DNA of 38,933 bases from an uncultured Prevotellaceae bacterium. Lineage in GTDB: Bacteria > Bacteroidota > Bacteroidia > Bacteroidales > Bacteroidaceae. Where the stretch lies: NCBI GenBank assembly GCA_902776665.1, contig CACYQZ010000021.1:1-38933 (forward strand), given 5' to 3'. Under the pieces are notes generated by a model that was given only the letters and a program-made list of their open reading frames with translations, ran no database searches and was not told the origin of the DNA. Made by a program: the position numbers and the translations under genes. The stretch's first letter is position 1; every line of letters begins with the position of its first letter. Shown here in pieces: positions 30,236 through 38,546 of this stretch.

Positions 30236-33009
30236 AGAAACTGCTTTCGCTTCCTCCCAATCTCGTGGAGTATTTTCACGACATTACCGGCCATTCGCGT
30301 GAAGAATGGTTTTGTACGCACGACCCCGTCGGTCAGAAACTCGGTTCGGGCGGTGGAACGGCTTGGCTGTTGCAGCAGGCCCACGCCTTTTTGCAAACCA
30401 GCATCTACAGCCCGTCGTTTTCCGATTGGCTCGCCTCCGAGAAACGAATTTTGCTTCACGCAGGCGGCTTGAGCCGTCGGTTGCCGTCGTATGCGCCGTC
30501 GGGAAAGATTCTCACGCCGATTCCCGTGTTTCGTTGGGAGCGCGGACAGCGTCTTTCGCAAGACCTTCTCTCGCTTCAGATTCCGCTCTACGAGCAGATG
30601 ATGGAAGCCGCGCCCGAGGGATTGCGCACGATGGTGGTCAGTGGCGATGTTTTTGTACGCGGCACCGAGCCTTTGCAGCCGATTCCCGATGTCGATGTCG
30701 TGTGCTATGGCCTATGGCTCAATGCCGAGACAGCCACCCATCACGGTGTTTTCGTGATGTCGCGTGAACGTCCCGACGAATTGAAGTGTATGCTGCAGAA
30801 ACCGTCGATTCAAACGCTCAACGAACTACTTCGCGACCACCTTTATCTGACCGACATCGGCGTGTGGATGCTCAGCGACAGGGCGGTGGAATTGCTCATC
30901 AAACGGAGTAGTTCATCGGTGGAAAATAACTGTCAACTGTCAACTGTCAATTCTCAATTAAAGAAATATGACCTTTACAGCGAATTCGGCTGCAGTCTGG
31001 GCAGCGAACCAACCCTTCAAGACGACGAATTGTCGCAGTTGAAAGTGGCGATTTTGCCTTTGCCGGGCGGTGAATTCTATCATTTCGGCACCTCGCGTGA
31101 GTTGATTTCTTCGATGTTGTCGATTCAAAACCTCGTCAACGACCAGCGCGAGATTCTGCATCACGCACGAAAGCCGCATCCCTCGATTTTCCAGCAAAAT
31201 GCCGAAAAAACGCCGTCATTCACGGCTGAAAATCAAAATATTTGGGTCGAAAACAGTTGTGTCAGCGAGGGGTGGAAACTCACGCAAAACCACGTGATTA
31301 CAGGCGTTCCCGAAAATCAATGGCAGATTTCGCTTCAAGATGGCCAATGTGTCGATATTGTGCCGATTGGCGAGACGGAATGGGTCGTTAGACCTTACAA
31401 CATCGACGATTCTTTCGATGGCGAACAGCAGTTTGAAAAGCGTTTCCCCGTCGTCGGAAACATCGATGAAATGGGCATCGTTTTGCGTTGGATGTTGAAA
31501 GACGAGTCGATGGACGAAAATCTTCGTGAAAAAGGCGAAAAAATCTATGAAAACAGCCGAAAAATGAGTGCCGACGACATCTCGACCGAGGCCAACCTTC
31601 GCCGATTGTTCGCCCAACGTCGCGAATTTCGGATGAAAAACTGGCCTGCGCTCGCCGCGAACTATCAGCACAGCGTTTTCTACCAAATCGACCTCGAAGA
31701 CGCCGCCCGAGAGTTTGCCGACGGCGGTCTGCCGATGCCCGAACCACTGCCCGAAAACGAAGCCCTGCTGATTCGAATGAGCGACGCGATGTTCCGCGAG
31801 GAGTTGGGGCGTCAGGAAAAAGGTGCTTTCACGCTGTTGAGCAACGCGATTACCGCCGATGCGATGCGCGAAAAACAGCATCCGCGCCTGTCTGTCCACG
31901 CTGATCAAATCGTGTGGGGACGCAGTCCGGTGCGCATCGACCTCGCAGGCGGATGGACCGACACACCGCCGTACTGCCTGATGGAGGGCGGTCGTGTCAT
32001 CAATATGGCCATCGAACTCAATGGTCAGCAACCGCTGCAAACCTACGTGAAACCGTGCAGCGAACCTCATATTATATTAAGGAGTATCGACCTCGGAGCC
32101 ACCGAAATCGTCGAAACATTCGAGCAACTCGCCGACTACAACCGCGTGGGAAGTCCGTTCTCGATTCCGAAGGCGGCACTTGCCCTTGCAGGCTTCTTGC
32201 CCGAGTTTTCCAAAGAGCCTCACCATTCGCTGAAAGACCAACTGAAAGCCTTTGGCGCAGGCATCGAACTGACGATGCTCTCGGCCATTCCAGCCGGTAG
32301 CGGACTCGGCACCAGTTCCATTCTCGCAGGCACGGTTTTGGGTGCTTTGAGCGATTTCTGCGGTCTTTCGTGGGACAAAAACGAGATTGGCCGTCGCACG
32401 CTCATCCTCGAACAGCTTCTCACGACGGGCGGCGGTTGGCAAGACCAATTCGGCGGTCTGCTCGCGGGCGTGAAACTGCTCGAAACCGAGCGCGGATTCC
32501 ATCAGCAACCCGTTGTCAGATGGCTGCCCGACGGCATATTCACCCATCCCGACCATCGCGCCTGCCATTTGTTGTATTACACCGGCATCACGCGCACGGC
32601 CAAGCAGATTCTCGCCCAAATCGTGCGTCGGATGTTCCTCAACCAGCACGACGAACTGGCACAACTTCGCCAGATGAAACAACACACGATGCAGATGTAC
32701 GAGGCCCTGCAGCGCGAGAATTTCGAGGAAATGGGCCGTCTTGTCCGAAAGACGTGGCAGCAAAACCAGCGGCTCGACAGCGGCACCAATCCGCCCGAAG
32801 TCGCCCGAATCACCGCCCTCATCGACGACCTCTGCCTTGGCTACAAACTGCCAGGCGCAGGCGGTGGCGGCTATCTCTATATGATTGCGAAAGACCCCGA
32901 GGCAGCGGCTCGCATTCGCCAGAAACTCCTGCAAAACAGCCCCAACGCCAATGCTCGATTCGTCGATATGTCGCTGAGCAACAGTGGTTTGCAGGTAAGT
33001 CGTAGTTGA
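30232..33009 (+). CDS. fkp: Bifunctional L-fucokinase / L-fucose-1-phosphate guanylyltransferase
   Basis: Fkp converts free L-fucose to GDP-fucose by the salvage route, supplying fucose for capsule and protein glycans as shown for Bacteroides fragilis. The 925-residue fusion has the guanylyltransferase N-terminal half (nucleotide-binding LGSGGGTAWLL at about 37-47; VVSGDVFVRG; PDVDVVCYG) and a GHMP kinase C-terminal half from about residue 560 (WGRSPVRIDLAGGWTDTPPY; the ATP loop IPAGSGLGTSSILAG near 685-700; late LPGAGGGGYLYMI). Residues about 233-245 (NNCQLSTVNSQLKK) come from CTGTCAACT-type repeats in the first half, just before DLYSEFG. The start overlaps the YfhO stop (ATGA). Confidence 0.95.
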   Translation: MKKLLSLPPNLVEYFHDITGHSREEWFCTHDPVGQKLGSGGGTAWLLQQAHAFLQTSIYSPSFSDWLASEKRILLHAGGLSRRLPSYAPSGKILTPIPVFRWERGQRLSQDLLSLQIPLYEQMMEAAPEGLRTMVVSGDVFVRGTEPLQPIPDVDVVCYGLWLNAETATHHGVFVMSRERPDELKCMLQKPSIQTLNELLRDHLYLTDIGVWMLSDRAVELLIKRSSSSVENNCQLSTVNSQLKKYDLYSEFGCSLGSEPTLQDDELSQLKVAILPLPGGEFYHFGTSRELISSMLSIQNLVNDQREILHHARKPHPSIFQQNAEKTPSFTAENQNIWVENSCVSEGWKLTQNHVITGVPENQWQISLQDGQCVDIVPIGETEWVVRPYNIDDSFDGEQQFEKRFPVVGNIDEMGIVLRWMLKDESMDENLREKGEKIYENSRKMSADDISTEANLRRLFAQRREFRMKNWPALAANYQHSVFYQIDLEDAAREFADGGLPMPEPLPENEALLIRMSDAMFREELGRQEKGAFTLLSNAITADAMREKQHPRLSVHADQIVWGRSPVRIDLAGGWTDTPPYCLMEGGRVINMAIELNGQQPLQTYVKPCSEPHIILRSIDLGATEIVETFEQLADYNRVGSPFSIPKAALALAGFLPEFSKEPHHSLKDQLKAFGAGIELTMLSAIPAGSGLGTSSILAGTVLGALSDFCGLSWDKNEIGRRTLILEQLLTTGGGWQDQFGGLLAGVKLLETERGFHQQPVVRWLPDGIFTHPDHRACHLLYYTGITRTAKQILAQIVRRMFLNQHDELAQLRQMKQHTMQMYEALQRENFEEMGRLVRKTWQQNQRLDSGTNPPEVARITALIDDLCLGYKLPGAGGGGYLYMIAKDPEAAARIRQKLLQNSPNANARFVDMSLSNSGLQVSRS
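30926..30962 (+). repeat. In-frame CAACTGT repeat in fkp
   Basis: Heptamers CTGTCAA repeated three times then TTCTCAATTAAAG, translated NNCQLSTVNSQLKK. Confidence 0.8.
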
Positions 33010-33030
33010 TGTGGAAAGGAATTTGCAGAA

Positions 33031-35523
33031 ATGAGATATTCAATTGAGAAAATAGCCACCTTAATCGGTGCCCAGCGATATGGCACGCGAGAGGCTTCCG
33101 TGAGTTTTCTGCTGACGGACAGCCGTTCGCTGTGTTTTCCTGAGGAAACACTGTTTTTCGCCTTGAAAACGGAGCGAAACGACGGTCATTTGTACGTTGC
33201 GGAGCTGTATCGACGCGGTGTGCGGAATTTCGTGGTCAATCGGCGGCCTTCGGAGGTGTTCGACGACGCGAATTTCCTCGTCGTGGCCGACACGTTGAAG
33301 GCATTGCAGCAGTTGGCGGCCAGCCATCGGGCGGCTTTCGACGTTCCCGTTGTGGGCATCACGGGCTCGAACGGCAAGACGATGGTGAAGGAATGGCTGA
33401 GCCAGTTGTTGGGCGACCACGTGACGCGCTCACCGCGCAGTTACAACTCGCAAATTGGCGTGCCGCTGTCGGTCTGGCTGCTCAACGAACAGTCGGAAAT
33501 CGGCATTTTCGAGGCTGGAATCAGTCTGCGAGGCGAGATGCAGGCACTGCGCGACATCATTCGCCCGACGATTGCGATTTTGACGAATTTGGGTGCTGCC
33601 CATCAGGAGAATTTCGCTTCGGTTGACGAGAAATGCCGCGAAAAACTGGTACTTTTCAGCGATGCCAAGACGATTGTCTATTGCGCCGACGACGAAACAG
33701 TCTGCCGAGAGGTGTCGGCTGCCCATTTCAAGGGCGAACATCTGGCGTGGTCGCAACGTCGGAAGGATGTCGCGATGTTCGTCAGTTCGATTCAGAAAGA
33801 AGCGACGAAAACGACGGTGAACTACGTCTTCAAAGGCACTGAAAATCAATCATTTACGATTCCTTTCGTCGATGATGCATCGATTGCCAATGCGATTGTT
33901 TGCGCCACCGTCGCCCTGCATTTGGGGACATCGCCGAGCCAGATTTCTGAGCGGATGCTGCAGTTGGAACCCGTCGCAATGCGCCTCGAAGTGAAAGAAG
34001 GTCGGAATGGTTGCGTGCTCATCAACGATTCCTATAACCTGGACTACAATTCGCTTGACATCGCCCTCGATTTTATGCAGCGCAGAGGGGCTTCGTCGGA
34101 GGGTTTGCAAGGCAGGAAGGACTGGCACGACGATCATCGCAAGACGTTGATTCTCAGTGATATACAACAAAGTGGACTGCCACCCGAACAGCTCTACAAA
34201 GATGTTGCTGAACTGGTTCGAAAACGTGGTGTTGCGAAGTTGATTGGCATTGGCTCGGAACTTTGTCGCAATGAAAAAATCTTCGACCTTCCAGAAAAAT
34301 ATTTCTTCCAAACCACCGATGAATTCATCGGAAGCGACGTTTTTCGGAAATTGGGTCACGAAATTGTCTTGTTGAAAGGCGCACGGCAATTCGGATTTGA
34401 AAAAATCACCGATTTGCTTGTTGAGAAAGTACACGAAACGACGCTTGAGGTCAATCTCGGAGCCGTGGTCAGCAACCTGAACCACTACCGTTCGCAGATG
34501 AAGCCCGACACAAAACTCGTCTGTATGATCAAGGCCGATGCCTACGGTGCTGGAGCCATTGAAATCGCCAAGACCCTGCAAGACCATCGCGTCGATTACC
34601 TCGCCGTGGCCGTCGCCGACGAGGGCGTGACGCTGCGCAAGGCTGGTATTACGGCGAACATTATGGTGATGAACCCCGAAATGTCGTCGTTCAAGACACT
34701 TTTCGACTATTATCTCGAGCCCGAAATCTATTCGTTCCGCCTGCTAGAAGCCCTTGTCGCCGCCGCTGAGCGCGAAGGCATCACGGGCTGGCCCGTCCAC
34801 ATCAAAATCGACACAGGAATGCATCGCTTGGGCTTTGGAACCGCAGAAATCGACACGCTCGTCCATCGGTTGAAACGACAGATGGCCGTGATGCCACGCT
34901 CGATTTTTAGCCATTTCGTTGGTGCCGATAGCGATTCGTTCGACGAATTTTCGGCGCTCCAGTTCCAGCGATTCGACGAGGCCAGTCGGCGTCTGCAAGC
35001 CGCTTTCGACCACAAAATCCTTCGCCATATTGCCAATTCCGCCGGCATCGAGCATTTCCCCGAGCGACAGTTGGATATGTGCAGACTTGGCATCGGACTT
35101 TACGGCGTGAATCCATTTGGCGAGGCATCGCTTTCAACGGTCAGTTCTTTAAAAACCACGATTCTGCAACTTCGTTACGTGCCTGCGGGCGATTCGGTGG
35201 GCTACAGCCGCAAGACCATCCTCGAGCGCGACAGCGTGATTGGAGCCATCCCCATCGGCTATGCCGACGGCCTTTTCCGGCAGTTGGGCAACCGTCGGGG
35301 CTATTGCATCGTGAATGGCCGCAGGGCCGACTACGTGGGCAACATCTGCATGGATGTTGCGATGATCGATGTCACGGGAATCGACTGCCACGAGGGCGAC
35401 AGCGTCGAAATTTTCGGTCAGCAGTTGCCTGTCAGCGTCGTCAGCGAGCAGGTGGGCACGATTCCCTACGAGATTCTCACCGCCGTGTCGAACCGCGTGA
35501 AGAGGGTCTATTTCCAGGAATAA
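33031..35523 (+). CDS. murF-alr: Bifunctional MurF ligase / alanine racemase
   Basis: An 830-residue fusion that couples two steps of peptidoglycan precursor synthesis: racemisation of L-Ala to D-Ala and ligation of D-Ala-D-Ala to UDP-MurNAc-tripeptide. The MurF half (1-about 455) has the ATP loop ITGSNGKTMVKEW near 110 and the NDSYNLDYNSLDIAL motif. The Alr half (about 465-830) has the PLP lysine in MIKADAYGAGA near residue 500, the HIKIDTGMHRLGFG strand, LDMCRLGIGLYG and the catalytic Tyr region DSVGYSRKT. This fusion is common in Bacteroidetes. It is complete, ending VKRVYFQE. The bases just after the stop look like the first part of a terminator whose T run has been lost. Confidence 0.95.
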   Translation: MRYSIEKIATLIGAQRYGTREASVSFLLTDSRSLCFPEETLFFALKTERNDGHLYVAELYRRGVRNFVVNRRPSEVFDDANFLVVADTLKALQQLAASHRAAFDVPVVGITGSNGKTMVKEWLSQLLGDHVTRSPRSYNSQIGVPLSVWLLNEQSEIGIFEAGISLRGEMQALRDIIRPTIAILTNLGAAHQENFASVDEKCREKLVLFSDAKTIVYCADDETVCREVSAAHFKGEHLAWSQRRKDVAMFVSSIQKEATKTTVNYVFKGTENQSFTIPFVDDASIANAIVCATVALHLGTSPSQISERMLQLEPVAMRLEVKEGRNGCVLINDSYNLDYNSLDIALDFMQRRGASSEGLQGRKDWHDDHRKTLILSDIQQSGLPPEQLYKDVAELVRKRGVAKLIGIGSELCRNEKIFDLPEKYFFQTTDEFIGSDVFRKLGHEIVLLKGARQFGFEKITDLLVEKVHETTLEVNLGAVVSNLNHYRSQMKPDTKLVCMIKADAYGAGAIEIAKTLQDHRVDYLAVAVADEGVTLRKAGITANIMVMNPEMSSFKTLFDYYLEPEIYSFRLLEALVAAAEREGITGWPVHIKIDTGMHRLGFGTAEIDTLVHRLKRQMAVMPRSIFSHFVGADSDSFDEFSALQFQRFDEASRRLQAAFDHKILRHIANSAGIEHFPERQLDMCRLGIGLYGVNPFGEASLSTVSSLKTTILQLRYVPAGDSVGYSRKTILERDSVIGAIPIGYADGLFRQLGNRRGYCIVNGRRADYVGNICMDVAMIDVTGIDCHEGDSVEIFGQQLPVSVVSEQVGTIPYEILTAVSNRVKRVYFQE

Positions 35524-35545
35524 AAAAAGCAGCCATTGGCCGCTG
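35524..35545 (+). terminator. Remnant terminator hairpin at the island border
   Basis: An A run followed by AGCAGCC ATT GGCCGCT, an imperfect stem with one mismatch. The expected T run is replaced by GTGGAGAATTG, which is where the VirE-like sequence begins. This suggests that an insertion or deletion cut the terminator. Confidence 0.45.
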
Positions 35546-36203
35546 TGGAGAATTGAAAGAGTTTATCTACGAGGGTTACATCCAAACAAAGGACAAGGAA
35601 ACAAATGTGAAACTATCGGAGTGCATTCTTATTTTGATGGATGAACTTGAAAACATGTCAGACAGAAACATCGACGCATTGAAAATGCTTATGACACAAG
35701 AAGGCATTTACATGAGGAGAGCCTATCAGACCATCAGCCAATCCTATACAAGGAGGGTTTCTTTCGCGGGTACGGTAAACAAGAAACAGTTTCTCACAGA
35801 CTTAACAGGCAATAGGAGATTTCTTTGTTTTGAAGTGGAGAACATCAATCTCAATCATCAAGTTCCTTTGAATCAATTATACGCCCAATTGCTTCACCTC
35901 TTCAAGACTGGGTTTCAGTTTTGGTTCGATGAAAGCGAGATAGCCCTGCTCAATGAGAAAAATGCCCAGTTTAGGTATATATCTGTAGAAGAAGAGGCTT
36001 TAGCAGCACATTTTGAACCATGCCATGCAGGGGACGAGACCTCTTTTCGACAGACCACACAGACACAGCAGGCTTTGGTTCAGAAAACAGGCTTTAAGTC
36101 GCTTTCCATTCAGGTTTTGGGTCGCATTCTTAGAGACATGAAATTTGAAAGAGTGAAAAGGAATGGGGTGTATGGATTTTTGGTAAAGGAGAAAAAACAC
36201 TGA
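35544..36203 (+). pseudogene. 5'-truncated VirE/DUF3874-type mobile-element gene
   Basis: The frame encodes the C-terminal part of the VirE-type P-loop protein found on Bacteroidales mobile elements. Visible are ELKEFIYEGYIQTKDKE, the Walker B-like ILILMDELENMS, RRVSFAGTVNKKQFLTD (seen as RRVSFAGTVN), TGNRRFLCFEVE, and the DUF3874-like tail FWFDESEIALLNEKN and FERVKRNGVYGFLV. Everything before Walker B, including the Walker A loop, is missing, and no start codon or promoter lies at the border. The frame upstream of 35544 is antisense-free shadow within murF-alr and not part of it. It is a relic, unlikely to function. Confidence 0.75.
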
Positions 36204-36224
36204 ATTTGAATAACTTTGATTTTT

Positions 36225-36265
36225 CAGTTACCCTCTTACCATTCACAAGGTAAGCAGGGTAACTG
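36225..36265. repeat. Near-perfect 16-bp hairpin between convergent island genes
   Basis: CAGTTACCCTCTTACC (36225-36240) pairs with GGTAAGCAGGGTAACTG (36249-36265) with one bulged base and an 8-nt loop. It contains repeated GTTACC-type words. It may be a bidirectional terminator or an element-specific site; the T tracts are weak. Confidence 0.65.
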
Positions 36266-36286
36266 ATAATTATTTCCTCTTTGTTT

Positions 36287-37447
36287 TTAGTATCGTACAA
36301 TTTCTAACCCAAGTTTCTCCACAAGAGAATTAAGAGCAGGGTTGTTGTTAAGCAAATCCTCCTTTGTTGGCTTTGGGGTTGAGGAATACTTCACTTGAAC
36401 CAACTGCTGATATTCTGTCGGCAAACATTCTGTGATAGTCTGAAGAAAGAGGTGCCACAACTCCTTTTCTTCTTCAGAAGAATAGGCATTCCCCATATAT
36501 TGCAGTTCCTCACTTCCCAAGAACTTTATTCTAACCATGTTGTCCCATTCTTCAAAAGCAATCAGTTCATCAACCAATCCGAGTTCACCCATGCACCAGA
36601 GGATGCCAGATACAAAATCGAAATGCTTGGTGGAAACACACATTTCTTCTATCTGTTGTTCTAAGTTATATGACCTATTTCCCAAATATTTGGGTGGAGT
36701 GTCGTGTGTATTGATAAATACTGCCATCTGATTAAATAATGTGTGTGTGGCTTCTCCTTCTTCTATCTTACTTTTTGATTTCGCTAAGATGTAGAGATAT
36801 TCCACTTCTGGATAATCATAAAATACAAAATCTTCTTTCAGCCGCTCTTTGTCAATCTGGAACTTTGTATGATGTATTAACTTGATGCAAAGATTTGTGT
36901 AGTTGCCTTGTATATCTAATGCGGACAAATTATCATATACATATTCCTTTGGGAAGTGCTTTATAACCACTGTACCACATTCTTTTTCGTGGTATTGTTC
37001 CCACAAGTCTTGTACATCTTCAAAAAAGAAACCATCCCAACTATAGTTCAACCGATTATATGCCCAAATCCTATCTTGTTTTGAAGCATGGAGCATTGCT
37101 TTAAGTATCTTACGCTGTATTTGAGAAGATTGTTTGCTAAATCTGTCTCGCAGTTTTATTCTTGACTCAGCCACCCTGCCACCCTTTTTGTTGATAAAGT
37201 CTTTCAACAAAACAGAAATGCTTTCATTTCTTGGTGGCTCTATTTTATTCAATACTATGGAAGCTTCTTCGCATAATTTCCTACCTACACTCCATTTGGA
37301 GGAACCACGCTTCAACTTCTTTTGAAGCATAAGTAGTTCCGCTTTGTTAAGCGTATGCACTAAAGCTTTCAAGACAGTCCTTTCTGCAAGGTTTTCTTGG
37401 TACTTTTCTTGTTGATAATTTGCTAATATGTAGTCTAATGCGTTCAT
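36287..37447 (-). CDS. Unrecognised island protein, 386 residues
   Basis: I do not recognise this protein. It has no signal peptide or membrane segment. It looks mostly helical, with a basic N-terminal half (LQKKLKRGSSKWSVGRKLCEEA; DFINKKGGRVAESRIKLRDRF, both given only in part here as KKLKRGSSKW and GGRVAESRIKLRDRF), an aromatic-rich middle (YNRLNYSWDGFFFEDVQDLW) and an acidic second half. The composition is AT-rich like the rest of the island. It is followed 3 nt upstream-to-downstream by a small membrane protein gene on the same strand, so the two are probably expressed together. A role linked to the element or to defence is possible, but nothing in the sequence shows it. Confidence 0.65.
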   Translation of the reverse strand: MNALDYILANYQQEKYQENLAERTVLKALVHTLNKAELLMLQKKLKRGSSKWSVGRKLCEEASIVLNKIEPPRNESISVLLKDFINKKGGRVAESRIKLRDRFSKQSSQIQRKILKAMLHASKQDRIWAYNRLNYSWDGFFFEDVQDLWEQYHEKECGTVVIKHFPKEYVYDNLSALDIQGNYTNLCIKLIHHTKFQIDKERLKEDFVFYDYPEVEYLYILAKSKSKIEEGEATHTLFNQMAVFINTHDTPPKYLGNRSYNLEQQIEEMCVSTKHFDFVSGILWCMGELGLVDELIAFEEWDNMVRIKFLGSEELQYMGNAYSSEEEKELWHLFLQTITECLPTEYQQLVQVKYSSTPKPTKEDLLNNNPALNSLVEKLGLEIVRY

Positions 37448-37450
37448 CTT

Positions 37451-37669
37451 TCAGGAATGCCTAAAGTGATTAAAATCGTCACCTGCGAAAAACAGAGCAT
37501 AGAAAATAGCACACGCAACAATTATGGCGATAATCCATCCTACTATTCCTGTGCTTTCTTTTTCTCCTTCGTCTATTTTATTCTTTATAAGTCCTGCTAT
37601 CAACAAGAAAAGAGGAATGGCTACCAACAGTCCAATTATTACAGCAATTATTATTTCAAATGTGTTCAT
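37451..37669 (-). CDS. Small two-helix membrane protein of the island
   Basis: A 72-residue protein with two strong membrane segments (about 5-28 and 42-64) joined by a charged loop (NKIDEGEKESTG). It lies 3 nt before the 386-residue gene and 11 nt after the 264-residue gene, all on the minus strand, so the three form one unit. Small two-helix proteins of this kind occur in toxin-antitoxin, holin and defence contexts, but no family is recognised. Confidence 0.6.
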   Translation of the reverse strand: MNTFEIIIAVIIGLLVAIPLFLLIAGLIKNKIDEGEKESTGIVGWIIAIIVACAIFYALFFAGDDFNHFRHS

Positions 37670-37680
37670 ACGTTTCTTAG

Positions 37681-38475
37681 TTAAAATGGTAAATCATCAT
37701 TCTCTGCTGTCTCTACATCAAAAGAGCGAACGACCTTTTCTGTTAGTTTATTGGCAAGCATGAGACTTGGTATATAAGTTTTCCCGTCCATGCTTACCTC
37801 TGCATAACAGAAATCATCAAGTTTACCTTTCTCCATGTGCTCTAATGCCGCAGGACTAACATATCCTTTTTTACTACCACAGGTGAAGAATATTTTCCCC
37901 GTATTAGGGTTTTCAACAAATTGTAAGGATGCTTTTTCGCTAATAACTAATTCCCTTGCAGACATTTTATTGCGTATATAAACATGCGGCTTCTGCTCTT
38001 TATTTACGATATTTTGCGGAGCATTAAATGAGATTGTACGTGTCTGTTTGTTCTTGCATAAAAAGTTAATAACATCTTTGGAGCAATTACTTTCACTGCC
38101 GAAAAGACTTTTCCCATCGTACATATACACAATGAAAGGTAAAGCAGGTGTTATTGTTATGCGTGATTGAGAATACCCTGTATAAACGAATGATAGAATT
38201 TCCGTGCCATCCATTTCATATCTTAACGGCTCAATATTAGATGCTGGAGTTTCTTCAAAATTGATAAAAACTTCCTGTAGCCTTTTTATACCCAATGTAC
38301 TTACATCGGAGTATTTACATCTACTCGATGCCCATGTTAGTGCCTGTAGGATTGCAAGAATGTCTTCCATCTTTTTTCTTGTTTTGCGACACACAAAAAG
38401 AAAAGGTGCAAACAATCCTGTATTTGCACATTCGGAGGTATCGGTACAATTTCCTTTGTTTTCATTTTCTTTCAA
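37681..38475 (-). CDS. Unrecognised island protein with an SSB-like acidic C-terminal tip
   Basis: A protein of up to 264 residues, first gene of the minus-strand unit. It has no recognised domain; the middle contains YIRNKMSARELVISEKA and the C-terminal part GSKKGYVSPAALEHMEKG. The last residues are ETAENDDLPF. The acidic stretch ending D-D-L-P-F is the form of the SSB C-terminal peptide that docks RecQ, PriA, exonuclease I, RecO and similar partners. A function in DNA replication or repair on a mobile element is therefore inferred. Two starts are possible: ATG 38475, or the internal ATG 38370 (MEDILAILQ, 229 residues), which follows a purine-rich AAGAAAAAAG and a 7-bp inverted repeat at 38406-38429. 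Confidence 0.65.
   Translation of the reverse strand: MKENENKGNCTDTSECANTGLFAPFLFVCRKTRKKMEDILAILQALTWASSRCKYSDVSTLGIKRLQEVFINFEETPASNIEPLRYEMDGTEILSFVYTGYSQSRITITPALPFIVYMYDGKSLFGSESNCSKDVINFLCKNKQTRTISFNAPQNIVNKEQKPHVYIRNKMSARELVISEKASLQFVENPNTGKIFFTCGSKKGYVSPAALEHMEKGKLDDFCYAEVSMDGKTYIPSLMLANKLTEKVVRSFDVETAENDDLPF
38406..38429. promoter_or_regulatory. 7-bp inverted repeat near the start of the island unit
   Basis: GTGCAAA and TTTGCAC are exact inverted copies with a 10-nt spacer, 36 nt ahead of the internal ATG at 38370. If that ATG is used, this could be an operator; if the upstream ATG is used, it is coding. Confidence 0.35.
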
Positions 38476-38546
38476 TCTCTTAAAAAACGAAAATCCTGCA
38501 ATTCAGCGAATTAAAGGGTTTTTCATTTCTTTTCATCAGACTCTTG

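Noticed and set aside
35079-35543. Upstream extension of the VirE-like frame into murF-alr
   Set aside because: This part is another frame of the alanine racemase domain; VirE similarity starts only at about 35544.
37451-37669. Holin or toxin assignment for the small two-helix protein
   Set aside because: Two hydrophobic helices alone do not support a specific function; left as unknown.
36287-38475. Complete integrative element
   Set aside because: No integrase, relaxase or replication gene is present; only a VirE relic and three unknown genes, so it is called a degenerate island.
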